Shown here: positions 24,342 through 32,333 of the stretch, piece after piece
How the letters are laid out: every line of letters starts with the position of its first letter
Numbering within the stretch: the first letter of the stretch is position 1
From: Nocardiopsis sp. FIRDI 009
GTDB lineage: Bacteria; Actinomycetota; Actinomycetes; Streptosporangiales; Streptosporangiaceae
Direction of reading: 5' to 3'
DNA: 64,000 nucleotides
Assembly (NCBI RefSeq): GCF_003386285.1
Contig: NZ_QPNC01000018.1
Span: 124,001-188,000, forward strand
Notes under the pieces: model-generated
Databases searched by the model: none
Seen by the model: the letters and a program-made list of their open reading frames with translations, nothing else
What the model was told of the DNA's origin: nothing
Translations under genes and position numbers: made by a program

Positions 24342-24715
24342 TCCGAGGCGCTGTCTACCCGATTGAGTCGGGGGACGCCAAGCGCGGCCATGAACAGCGT
24401 GGACGCCGTTTGGGGGTGGTCGTCAGCGATGGCCCACGTGTGTGGTCCACGGTAACCGTCCTCCCCACATCGACCAGTGCCCAGGCGGCGCTGTTCAGGC
24501 CCCGGTTGCACATCACCGGACGCGACACCCCGGCCCTCACCGACCAGATCCGGACCATCGACACCAGCTACGTGGTCGGTCACCCGGTGGGGTACCTGGA
24601 CCACACCGACATGGCGCAGGTGGAGTACGCGCTGGGCCTGTGGCTGGCGTTGAGCATCGACAGCGGTTTCCAGTCCGAAACCGCTGTTCGTCTCATGACT
24701 GAGTCGGTCGTCTGA
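24338..24715 (+). CDS. MazF/PemK-type toxin
   Basis: A 125-residue protein beginning IRGAVYPIESGDAKRGHEQR, followed by RRLGVVVSDGPRVWSTVTVL and PTSTSAQAALFRP, the N-terminal strands and the conserved PTST region of MazF endoribonucleases. It continues LTDQIRTIDTSYV (usual DQIRxxDxxRL). Such toxins cleave mRNA at short motifs to halt growth. TTG 24338 overlaps the antitoxin stop, so synthesis is coupled. Confidence 0.87.
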   Translation: MIRGAVYPIESGDAKRGHEQRGRRLGVVVSDGPRVWSTVTVLPTSTSAQAALFRPRLHITGRDTPALTDQIRTIDTSYVVGHPVGYLDHTDMAQVEYALGLWLALSIDSGFQSETAVRLMTESVV

Positions 24716-24815
24716 GTCGTGCGTCCTGTGAACACGCAACCATCCCGACCCCCGCCGCGTCTCACGTTCCGTCGCGTCCTCCCGACACGTGACAGAACGG
24801 AAGGGTTTCCCCACG

Positions 24816-25885
24816 ATGCGAGACGACCTGACGGATGAAGACGACTGGAGGGAACTCGAGTCGATGGGATTCGGGCAGCACGACGACACACGCTCCGTGT
24901 TCGACCCGACCCTGCCCGAGGAGATGCTCCGAGGGCTGCGCGCGGGCGCCGCCGAGGTCCGGAAGGCCCCGCCAGGGACGCGGCCGCGGCTGCTGCGGAC
25001 CCGGCGGGAGCGTCTGATCACGGGCGGGATCGCCTTTTCACCGCCACTCTGGGCGCGATGGCCGTGTGCGACTTCGTCCTGGACGCGGCGACGCTGTCCA
25101 TCGTGGTGGGCGTCCTCGGGCTGTTCCTCTACATCCCGGTGCGCCTGGGAGAGGACGGGATCAAGGGGGAGCTGTCGACCCTCGGTTTCGGACTCCTGTG
25201 GTCCCTGTGGGGGATCGGGATGAGTGGTTTCGGTGGGGCCTTCTTCTCCTTCCTCCTCGTCCACCTGCTGCGCTTCGTGTCCTTCGTCTTCTTCGTCGGG
25301 AAGGTGGCGGAGTACGTGGTGCCCGCGGACCGGTTCGTCGACCGCGCCAGGCTCGGACACGGGGCGCGCGGGAAACTGCGCCGGGTCCAGGACGCCTGTG
25401 ACCGTGTGGCGCGGGCCCAGCGCCTGATCCCGGCCTTCGACGGCCGGTCGGCACTGGTCGTCCTGCGTGAACAGGAGTGGCTCGTGGCGTGCGACCTGGC
25501 TCGGATCGCGCCGCTGGCCGAGGAGGTCCGGAGGATGGAGGCGGAAGCCGTCTCCGACCGGGTCCGCGCGGCCACGCACTCCAGGGCGCGGGCGGTGGAG
25601 GCCGCGAACCGCCAGGTGGACCGGCGGCTGGACCAGATCGCCGCGTACGTGCGACCGGTGGACGCCGCGCTCACCGCCTACCGGGAGTGGGAGCAGCTCT
25701 CCCGGCTGGCCGAAGACACCGATGACTACACCGACCTGCTGGCGCACAGCGGCTCCGACCCCGCGGGCCCGCTCCCGCACGACCTGCGCAGGGAGGACGC
25801 GCTGCGCGCGGCCCGGAGCGCGTTCGAGGAGCGCGTGCGCGAGGCCCACGAGGCCGCCGACCGACTGGCCTCAGCGGTCCGGTAG
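24816..25885 (+). pseudogene. Membrane/coiled-coil protein interrupted by a frameshift
   Basis: Two adjoining open frames together look like one protein. From ATG 24816 the frame reads MRDDLTDEDDWRELESMGFG and stays coding in character to about 25037. It then loses character while the frame of 25058-25885 takes over (AMAVCDFVLDAATLSIVVGV). One extra T in the run TTTT at 25035-25038 would join them. The second part has about three membrane helices (25085-25320) followed by a charged coiled-coil domain rich in Arg, Ala and Glu. I recognise no family. If the ATG at 25058 is used, an intact 275-residue protein is still possible. Confidence 0.6.
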
Positions 25886-26146
25886 AGAGCGGCGGGGCCC
25901 ACCGGTGGCTCCGGTTCGGTCGAAGCCCCCGCCGTGTCCTTGGGCGTCCGGCGGCCGTGACCGGGTGACCGATGGCATGATCGTGCGCCTCCTCCCGCGT
26001 GGGGAGGGTTGCCTGTCCGACTCACCGGTAATGAATCTACGCCGTAAAGGTGGCCTTTCAGTTCACCGAACCAGAAACAAAGACCAACGAACGAGGGCGC
26101 GTCCGGTGTCCTCACCGAACGCCCCCGACGACATTCGGGCCGCGGA

Positions 26147-26596
26147 TCACTCAGGCCGACGCCCCACCGCCACGTCCACCTGGTTCACCGCGTTGGCCGT
26201 GGCGATCGAGAACACCAGGTGCGCCAGTTCGCCCTCACTGAACCGCGCCCGGGCCTCCTCCCACACCCGGTCGGGCACGGGGCCGCCCCCGGCGACCGTC
26301 ATCGCCTCGGCCAGGTCCAACGCCGCCCGCTCCTTGGGCGTGAACAGGTCGGTCTGCCGCCACACGGCGACCGCGTGCAGGCGCCGGTCGCTCTCGCCCT
26401 TCCCGGCGGCGGTCTGGGTGTGCCGGTCCACGCCGTGGGCGTTGCCGCTCAACTGGGCGGCCCGCACCAGCACGAGTTCGGTCAGCAGGGGGTCCAGGAA
26501 GCCCACCGCCTTGTCGTGCAGGGCGGCCAGGGCCGTGTTCAACTGCGGAGCCACCTGGCGCGGCTCCATCCGGGGCTCGTAAGCAACGTCACTCAT
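26147..26596 (-). CDS. Carboxymuconolactone decarboxylase (AhpD-like) family protein lacking CxxC
   Basis: A 149-residue all-helical CMD-fold protein (LTELVLVRAAQLSGNAHGVD, RHTQTAAGKGESDRRLHAVA, FTPKERAALDLAEAMT). In AhpD and related proteins the second helix carries a redox CxxC (GCxxCVDxH). Here it reads GNAHGVDRH, so both cysteines are absent. Peroxidase activity is therefore not expected; a decarboxylase-like or binding role remains possible. It lies directly downstream of the three-PLP-enzyme operon and could be its last gene (49-bp gap). Confidence 0.82.
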   Translation of the reverse strand: MSDVAYEPRMEPRQVAPQLNTALAALHDKAVGFLDPLLTELVLVRAAQLSGNAHGVDRHTQTAAGKGESDRRLHAVAVWRQTDLFTPKERAALDLAEAMTVAGGGPVPDRVWEEARARFSEGELAHLVFSIATANAVNQVDVAVGRRPE

Positions 26597-26645
26597 GGTG
26601 GAGAGGTTAGCGCGGTGCGTGACCTCATGGGAGTGGTTTCCATGT

Positions 26646-27842
26646 TCACAACTCCCGGAGGACCGCCAACAGCCCGTCGATCTCCGCCACGGTGTTGTAC
26701 ACGTGCAGACTCACCCGCACCGAACCCTCCCCCGGCTGGGCCCCCGCCTGGCAGTGGCTGTCCGACCGCACCATGAACCCGTGGCTGAACAGGATGAACC
26801 CCAGATCCCCCGAGTCGATCCGCTCGTGCCGGAACGCGACGATCGACGTACGCCGCTGCACGGGGGAGTCCTCGGCCAGACTCAGCTGACACCCCAGCAC
26901 CTCGAAGGCGGGCAGTTCGCTCAGCCCCTCGGTCAGCCGGGCCGCCAGCCCCGCGCACCAACGGTCGATCCGCTCCAGTCCGGCTTCGTCCAACCAGTCC
27001 AGCGCAGCCGCCAGACTGGCGATCCCCACCGTGTTCGGCGTGCCGTCCCACCCGCCGGGGGAGAACCGCGGCCCCCGCGCCTGCCGAGCCCACACCGCCC
27101 CCGTCCCGGGCAGCGCCAGCGCCTTGTGCCCGGAGAAGACCACGAAGTCCACGTCCGACGCGGCCACCGACACCGGCAGGTGCCCCACGCTCTGCGCCGC
27201 GTCCAGGCAGATCACCGCGTCCGGTCCGACCGCCGCGCGCACGCGGTGCACGTTCATGTCGCCCCCGTAGACGTGGTGCACGTGGGTGACGGCCACGAAC
27301 CGCGTCCGGGGCCCGGCCAGCGCGGCCAGCGCGTCGGTGTCGTAGTCACCCGACCCCGCCTGCCTCGGCATCTCCACCACCCGCACCCCGATCCCGCGCC
27401 GCGCCAGCACATCGCGCGCCTCCAGCCACGGCGACAGGTTGGCCTGGTGGTCGGCGAACGGCACCACGATCTCGTCCCCGTCCGCCAGGAACCCCGTCAG
27501 CCAGTCCAGGGCGATCCTGCGCAGCCCCTCGGTCGTCCCGCCGACGAAGTGCACCGCCGATCGCGCCGGCTCCGGATCATCGAGGAACGCCTTGACCCGC
27601 TCCCGGGTGTCCTCCACCATCGTCGTCGTCGCGTTGGCCCAGGGGTAGGTGCCGCGCCCCGCGTTGGCGTTGCCGGTGACCAGGTACTCCTGGACCGCCT
27701 CCAGCACCGCGCGCGGCTTCTGCGACGTCGCGGCGCTGTCCAGGTAGGCCAGGTCCGGGTGCCCGGTGATGATCGGGAACTGCTCGCGCAGGGGCCGCTG
27801 CCAGTTCCCGAGCTCCTCCCACGCCCGCCCCACCTCAATCAC
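26646..27842 (-). CDS. Class V aminotransferase, cysteine desulfurase (SufS-like)
   Basis: A 398-residue fold-type-I PLP enzyme. It opens with HPDLAYLDSAATSQKPRAVL, the hallmark of SufS/CsdA desulfurases. His that stacks on PLP is in FADHQANLSPW, Asp is in VICLDAAQSVGHLPV, and the PLP lysine is in VVFSGHKALALPGTG. The C-terminal loop VRSDSHCQAG keeps the catalytic cysteine (compare RxGHHC in SufS), so it can probably form a persulfide. It ends RVSLHVYNTVAEID. GTG 27842 overlaps the preceding gene by 8 bp (GTG 27833 is possible). A role passing sulfur to the upstream rhodanese fusion is inferred. Confidence 0.87.
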   Translation of the reverse strand: MIEVGRAWEELGNWQRPLREQFPIITGHPDLAYLDSAATSQKPRAVLEAVQEYLVTGNANAGRGTYPWANATTTMVEDTRERVKAFLDDPEPARSAVHFVGGTTEGLRRIALDWLTGFLADGDEIVVPFADHQANLSPWLEARDVLARRGIGVRVVEMPRQAGSGDYDTDALAALAGPRTRFVAVTHVHHVYGGDMNVHRVRAAVGPDAVICLDAAQSVGHLPVSVAASDVDFVVFSGHKALALPGTGAVWARQARGPRFSPGGWDGTPNTVGIASLAAALDWLDEAGLERIDRWCAGLAARLTEGLSELPAFEVLGCQLSLAEDSPVQRRTSIVAFRHERIDSGDLGFILFSHGFMVRSDSHCQAGAQPGEGSVRVSLHVYNTVAEIDGLLAVLREL

Positions 27843-29154
27843 GCACCAGCGGGGCACCCGCGTCGCGCCAGGCGATGATCCCGCCCGCCAGGCTGCGCGC
27901 GTCGGTGTGACCCATCCGGGTGAGCAGCGCGGCGTAGCGCGCCGACTGCTCACCGACCGGGCATGCCAACAGGACGGGCTGCCGGGTACTGAACGGCAGC
28001 CCGCCGCGCAGCATCTCGTCGAACAGTTCGTCCACGATGTTCACCGATCCCTCGATGTGCAGCGCCGCGTAGGCGAAGGGGCTGCGCAGATCCACGACGA
28101 GCGGCCGCTCCTTCGCGATCCAGCCACGCGCCTCCGCCACGTCCAGGGCCGGGGCGGCCAGCACCTCCTCCTCGGTCAGGCTCGCCACCGAGTTGGCCTC
28201 GGGCGGCCGGTGGAACAGGTCCGGGCGCAGCCGCCGCACGTAGCTGAGGTAGCTCTCGCACCGGTCGCACACGATGAACACGGCCGTGGCCCGCCCGGTC
28301 AGCGTCGCGTCGACCTCCCGCAGGTGCCGCACCGCCCCGAAGTAGGCCGCACCGCCCGTCGGACCGGCCAGGATCCCGCACCGGCGCACCAGCGTCAGCA
28401 TCCCCTCGACCGCGTCCTCGGCGCTGACGTCCTCGATCGTGTCGTACACGCCCGGGTCGAACAGCCCCACCTCGTGCACCTCGTCGATGGTGCGGATGCC
28501 GGGGATGAAGTCGGACTTGGCACCGACCAGCCCGACCACCCGCGTCCCCGGGTCGTGCTCGCGCAGCACCCGCGCCACCCCCGTGGAGGATCCCGCGGTG
28601 CCCACGCACGCCACGAAGTACTCCGGGGCACGTCCGCCCAGGTCGGCGACGATCTCCGGCCCCGTGCCCGCCGCGTGCGCGTCGGCGTTGCGCGGGTTGA
28701 AGTACTGGTCGGTGTGCAGGTGGGCGCTGTCGGGCGCGGACAGTTCCTGGTGGATGAGGGTGAGCGGGTCGTCGGTCAGGGTCGGGTCCAGGCACTCGGT
28801 CCGCCCGGGCAGCTCCTCGATGTGCGCCCCCAGGAGCAGGAGCAGGTCCTTGATCTCCGGCACCCGCATCCGGTTGGTCACGCTGCGGAACGGCAGACCG
28901 TGCATCCCCGCGATGGCGGCCAGCGCCTTGGCGGTGTTGCCGCTGGACAGTTCCACGACCGTGGCGCCGGACCGCCGGGCCTCGGCCAGCCCCGGCCGTG
29001 CCATGTTCCACGCCGCCCGGTCCTTGACCGAGCCGAACGGGTTGAGCATCTCCAGCTTCGCGTACAGGTCGATGTTGCGCAGGCCGTGCACGGCCGGGTC
29101 TATGCGCACGAGCGGGGTGTCGCCGATGGCGTCGGTGATGCTGTCGTACCTCAC
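27835..29154 (-). CDS. Cysteine synthase-like PLP enzyme fused to rhodanese domain
   Basis: A 439-residue fusion. Residues 1-320 are a fold-type-II PLP enzyme: GDTPLVRIDPAV, PLP lysine in NPFGSVKDRAAWNMA, phosphate loop VELSSGNTAKALAAIA, VGTAGSSTGVARVL and GPTGGAAYFG. Residues about 345-439 are a rhodanese domain: LVVDLRSPFAYAALHIEGSV and active-site loop LLACPVGEQSARYA with the persulfide Cys, ending in LAGGIIAWRDAGAPL. A zinc-ribbon-like pair DRCESY lies near 285. GTG 29154 overlaps the upstream stop (GTGA). The domain pairing suggests making or consuming a sulfur-bearing amino acid. Confidence 0.87.
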   Translation of the reverse strand: MRYDSITDAIGDTPLVRIDPAVHGLRNIDLYAKLEMLNPFGSVKDRAAWNMARPGLAEARRSGATVVELSSGNTAKALAAIAGMHGLPFRSVTNRMRVPEIKDLLLLLGAHIEELPGRTECLDPTLTDDPLTLIHQELSAPDSAHLHTDQYFNPRNADAHAAGTGPEIVADLGGRAPEYFVACVGTAGSSTGVARVLREHDPGTRVVGLVGAKSDFIPGIRTIDEVHEVGLFDPGVYDTIEDVSAEDAVEGMLTLVRRCGILAGPTGGAAYFGAVRHLREVDATLTGRATAVFIVCDRCESYLSYVRRLRPDLFHRPPEANSVASLTEEEVLAAPALDVAEARGWIAKERPLVVDLRSPFAYAALHIEGSVNIVDELFDEMLRGGLPFSTRQPVLLACPVGEQSARYAALLTRMGHTDARSLAGGIIAWRDAGAPLVRD

Positions 29155-30629
29155 GCCGACCTTCCTTCCGGACGCGGAACCGGCCAGTACTCCTCGTCGA
29201 GCGTCCACCGCCAGCGCCCCGGCCCCCCGCCGATCGCGACCTTGCGCGCCGGGGGTTGGCGCTGGGCGTGGGTGGCGGCGAAGTCCATGCAGTAGCCCGC
29301 CGTGTTGGCGAAGGCCAGCAGGTCGCCGGGGCATGGGGTGCGGGGGAGGAAGACCCGGCGGCGGGTGATCAGGTCGCTCTCCAGGCACAGGCTCCCGGTG
29401 AGGAACACACCTGCGGGCTCCTTGGCGTCGGCGGGGTCGGCCGGGCCGCTGCCGCCCCTGTCCAGCAGCAGCGGGTCGACGAGCACGCCGTGGTCCTCCA
29501 GCCCGATGTCGGTGGCCTTGGCGGCGAGTCGCAGCACGGGCTCGCCCGCCCGCGTGGTGCGGGTCTCCAGCACGCGCGCCAGGGTCAGGCCGCACTGGTC
29601 GAGCAGGGCGCGGCCCGGTTCGACGTACAGGTCGTAGAGGTTCTCCAGCAGCAGACCGCCCAGCGGACGGCCCAGGGTCGGCGCGGTCCGCGACAGCAGC
29701 GCGTCCAGGTAGGCGGGGCCCGCGTCGGGGCGGTGGGCGGGGTACAGGCCGAGCGACCCGCGTACGGTGCCGCCCTCGGCGCGCAGGCCGTAGCCGTGCC
29801 CGCCCCACGTCAGCGGCGGTCGCTCGCCCAGGACGGCGCGGGTCAGTTCGGTGGTGTAGCGGTCCCACTCGTCCCGGTGTTCGACGTAGCCGGTCCCGAA
29901 CCCGCCGCCGACGTCGACGATCCTGGGCTGGAAGCCCCGGGCGCGCAGGGTGTTCATCGCGTGCAGGCAGCCTTCGAGGGCGACCGCCTTCTCGTCGAGG
30001 CTGACGGTGTCCAGGTGGTAGGCGGTGCCGACGGGGTCGATCGCGTCGCGGTGCCGTTCCAGGTCGTCCAGGAGGCCGTCCAGGGCCGCGGCGGGCACGC
30101 CGAAGCGGCTCTCGCGCGAGCGGATCGCCACTCCCGGCGAGGTGAACCCGGACAGCCGGACCAGGACGCGCACCGGGGCCAGCCGATGGTCGCGGACGAT
30201 CCCGGCCAGGGTGTCCAGCTCGGTGGGGCCGTCGATGTGGACGGTGGCGCCCACCAGCGCGGCCAGCCACAGGAACTCCGGTCCCTTGGGGCCGGAGGCC
30301 ACGATCCGGTCGCCGGTGAACCCGGCGCCGAGCGCGTGCCGCAGTTCGTCGAGTGAGGCGACGTCGACGCCCGCGCGGGTCGCCGCCAGGTGCCGGACCA
30401 GGGCGCTGGACCGGTTGGCCTTGTGCGCGAAGAACTCGCGCCCGCCCAGCCGGTGGGCGCGACGGACGTCGGCGAAGCGCTCGGCGTTGGCCGCGATCCG
30501 GTCGGGTAACAGCACGTCGAGGGGGGATCCGAGCGCGTCGACCAGGGTGTGGAGGAGGTCGGACGAGTCCAGGAGGGGCGCCAGCGGGGGTTCCAACCGC
30601 GGTCGCAGGTACAGGGGGGCCTCGTCCAC
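29151..30629 (-). CDS. Y4yA-like PLP-dependent enzyme (Orn/DAP decarboxylase fold, type III)
   Basis: A 492-residue alanine-racemase-fold PLP enzyme related to diaminopimelate/ornithine decarboxylases. The PLP lysine is in EFFAHKANRSSALVRHLA near residue 70, the phosphate region is IVDVGGGFGTGY near 240, the PLP-binding Glu is in LYVEPGRALLDQCG near 350, and C-terminal FANTAGYCMDFAATHAQRQP supplies the second-subunit loop. It is longer than typical decarboxylases (about 420). It resembles the rhizobial Y4yA group, whose neighbour Y4xP is also cysteine-synthase-like. It is the first gene of the operon, with start GTG 30629. Confidence 0.85.
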   Translation of the reverse strand: MDEAPLYLRPRLEPPLAPLLDSSDLLHTLVDALGSPLDVLLPDRIAANAERFADVRRAHRLGGREFFAHKANRSSALVRHLAATRAGVDVASLDELRHALGAGFTGDRIVASGPKGPEFLWLAALVGATVHIDGPTELDTLAGIVRDHRLAPVRVLVRLSGFTSPGVAIRSRESRFGVPAAALDGLLDDLERHRDAIDPVGTAYHLDTVSLDEKAVALEGCLHAMNTLRARGFQPRIVDVGGGFGTGYVEHRDEWDRYTTELTRAVLGERPPLTWGGHGYGLRAEGGTVRGSLGLYPAHRPDAGPAYLDALLSRTAPTLGRPLGGLLLENLYDLYVEPGRALLDQCGLTLARVLETRTTRAGEPVLRLAAKATDIGLEDHGVLVDPLLLDRGGSGPADPADAKEPAGVFLTGSLCLESDLITRRRVFLPRTPCPGDLLAFANTAGYCMDFAATHAQRQPPARKVAIGGGPGRWRWTLDEEYWPVPRPEGRSA

Positions 30630-30787
30630 CCGGCTCTTCCTCCCCAGAGCGGAACACTCTCGACGGTCCTCCCGACTCCTTTCCAGTTGCCGCGCCGCTT
30701 ACCCGCGCATGACCGCCACTTCACCGGGCGTGAGGCGGCGGGGGAGAAGTCTTTCGAGGAAGGAGGTACTGCGACCCCCGCAAACTA

Positions 30788-30799
30788 TGACCAGGGTCA
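30788..30799. promoter_or_regulatory. Short palindrome upstream of the PLP operon
   Basis: TGACC-AG-GGTCA is an inverted repeat in the 194-bp gap between the barstar gene and the PLP operon, both transcribed leftward. It lies about 160 bp before the first operon gene. It could be an operator or belong to the barstar 3' end; no regulator is adjacent. Confidence 0.35.
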
Positions 30800-30823
30800 C
30801 ATTGAAGAGTGGGGTGTGCGGAC

Positions 30824-31645
30824 TCAGCACAGCTCGACGATGACGCCGAAACGCCGCAGGGTGCGAAAGACGTCGTCGAAGTAGCCGAGCCGTCCCTCAG
30901 GGGCGAGGCGGACGTCGGCCAGTGCGCGCCGTGACGCTCGGGCGTCGTGCCACACGAGCCGGAAGGGGGGCTCGGCGGCGAACCCGCCGGACAGGCAGTC
31001 GCGCATCGCGTCCATACCCGATCCGTAGTAGCCGCCGGGGCCGTCGAGCGCCTCGCCCAGGGCGCAGTGCAGGCCGGGGACGTCGCTGACGGCCCGGCCG
31101 TCCAGGTGGTATTCGCCACCCGAGCGCGGGAGCGGGGTGTCGGCGCGGGTGAAGTGCAGGTGGAGCGCCAGTCGGAGCCACGCGTTCCTGCCCTCGGCGG
31201 AGAAGGCGGTCCACTGGTTGAGGGAAGTCGGGACGCCCTTTCGCCACAGGTCCCACACCGGCCGCGCGGTCACTGGGAGACGCTTGTCGTCCCCGTCGGC
31301 GATGGGGATGTCGAGGAGCGCGCCGCCCGTCGCCGACGGCTGGGCTCCCGCCGTGTCCAGGGTGACCGAGAACCGTTGCATCTCCCGCCCGCTCGCGTCC
31401 AGTGGGCACAGCTCAACCCTGACCGGGGCGCGATCGTCCGCGCGGCGCAGGGCGTCGACCAGCGCTGTGGCGGGTTCGCAGCCGATGAGCCGGAACGGAC
31501 TTCCCGTCGCGTCCCCGGGGGCGACAAACAGGCCCTCGACGTCCGCGCACCGTCCCCACAGCTGTGTCCCCTTCCAGGAACGGCGCGTCAGCGCGTACCC
31601 CACCGGGAACGGCCGGTCCCACGTGACCCACGCCCGGCCGACCAC
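30824..31645 (-). CDS. Barstar-family protein with N-terminal domain
   Basis: A 273-residue protein. The last 95 residues are barstar-like (ribonuclease inhibitor): HLDGRAVSDVPGLHCALGEA, then GGYYGSGMDAMRDCLSGGF and FRLVWHDARASRRAL, ending in GRLGYFDDVFRTLRRFGVIV. The N-terminal region (residues 1-170) has WGRCADVEGLF and is of unknown function; similar N-terminal regions occur in actinobacterial barstar proteins. No barnase-type RNase gene is adjacent, so it may be an orphan immunity protein. GTG 31645 follows GGAGGGG, 3 bp after the stop of the TetR gene, so they are co-transcribed. Confidence 0.82.
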   Translation of the reverse strand: MVGRAWVTWDRPFPVGYALTRRSWKGTQLWGRCADVEGLFVAPGDATGSPFRLIGCEPATALVDALRRADDRAPVRVELCPLDASGREMQRFSVTLDTAGAQPSATGGALLDIPIADGDDKRLPVTARPVWDLWRKGVPTSLNQWTAFSAEGRNAWLRLALHLHFTRADTPLPRSGGEYHLDGRAVSDVPGLHCALGEALDGPGGYYGSGMDAMRDCLSGGFAAEPPFRLVWHDARASRRALADVRLAPEGRLGYFDDVFRTLRRFGVIVELC

Positions 31646-31648
31646 CGG

Positions 31649-32272
31649 CTACCCCTCCGCGCCCAGGGCGCGCATCAGGTACGGCAGCAGTCGGTCGGCC
31701 ATGTCCGCGCCCGGGTTGGCCCCGGGCACGTGCGGGATGAGGAACGTGTGGGTGACCATCGGTCCGATCACCATCTCGCCGACCACCACCGGGTCCTCGA
31801 CCGGCGAGATCTCCCCGCGCTCGGCCGCCCGCTCCAGCAGCGCCGCCACCCGGTTCTGCAGCGGCATGACGAACGCGTCGAACAGCACGTCCGCCAGCGC
31901 CTGGTTGTGCGCGGCCTCGCCTACGATCGCCCGCAGCAGCCGTCCCGAGGGGCCGTCGAGCGCGCGGGCCTTGTCGTGCAGCACCCGGCTCAGGTCCGAC
32001 TCCAGGCTTCCGGTGTCGAGGTCGGGCCCCAGGTCCTCGGCCCAGGCCTGGGCGGCCCCCACCACCAGGTGCTCCTTCGACCGCCAGCGCCGGTACAGCG
32101 TGGCCGTGGAGACCCCGGCGCGTTTGGCGACCGCGGCCGTGGTCAGGCCGCTGTACCCGTGCAGCTGGAGTTCGGTGAGCGTGGCGTCCATCAGCGCGCG
32201 GTCCCGGGCGGCGTCCCGCGGCCGCCCCCGGGAGGGGGCGCCGGACGCCTCGGGCAGATGGTCCGTGGTCAT
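31649..32272 (-). CDS. TetR-family transcriptional regulator
   Basis: A 207-residue TetR protein. HTH at residues 25-70: DATLTELQLHGYSGLTTAAV then AKRAGVSTATLYRRWRSKEH. The C-terminal domain has the form of TetR_C regulators of detoxification genes. The start MTTDHLPE at 32272 is preferred because the longer frame would begin inside the operator at 32304-32322. It is divergent from an aldehyde dehydrogenase, which it probably represses. Confidence 0.9.
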   Translation of the reverse strand: MTTDHLPEASGAPSRGRPRDAARDRALMDATLTELQLHGYSGLTTAAVAKRAGVSTATLYRRWRSKEHLVVGAAQAWAEDLGPDLDTGSLESDLSRVLHDKARALDGPSGRLLRAIVGEAAHNQALADVLFDAFVMPLQNRVAALLERAAERGEISPVEDPVVVGEMVIGPMVTHTFLIPHVPGANPGADMADRLLPYLMRALGAEG

Positions 32273-32303
32273 GCCAGGAATCCTATGCCAGCCACCCTGT
32301 TGG

Positions 32304-32322
32304 AAACGAAACATTTTCGTTT
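32304..32322. promoter_or_regulatory. TetR operator between regulator and aldehyde dehydrogenase
   Basis: Perfect inverted repeat AAACGAAA-CAT-TTTCGTTT. It ends only 11 bp before the dehydrogenase ATG (32334), where no clear ribosome-binding site is seen, so the mRNA may be leaderless or very short and the repressor would sit on the start site. Confidence 0.8.
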
Positions 32323-32333
32323 AGTATCGGCCC

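Noticed and set aside
25035-25058. Programmed -1 frameshift
   Set aside because: The P-site tRNA would not re-pair well (UUU to CUU) and no downstream structure is evident, so decay or error is more likely.
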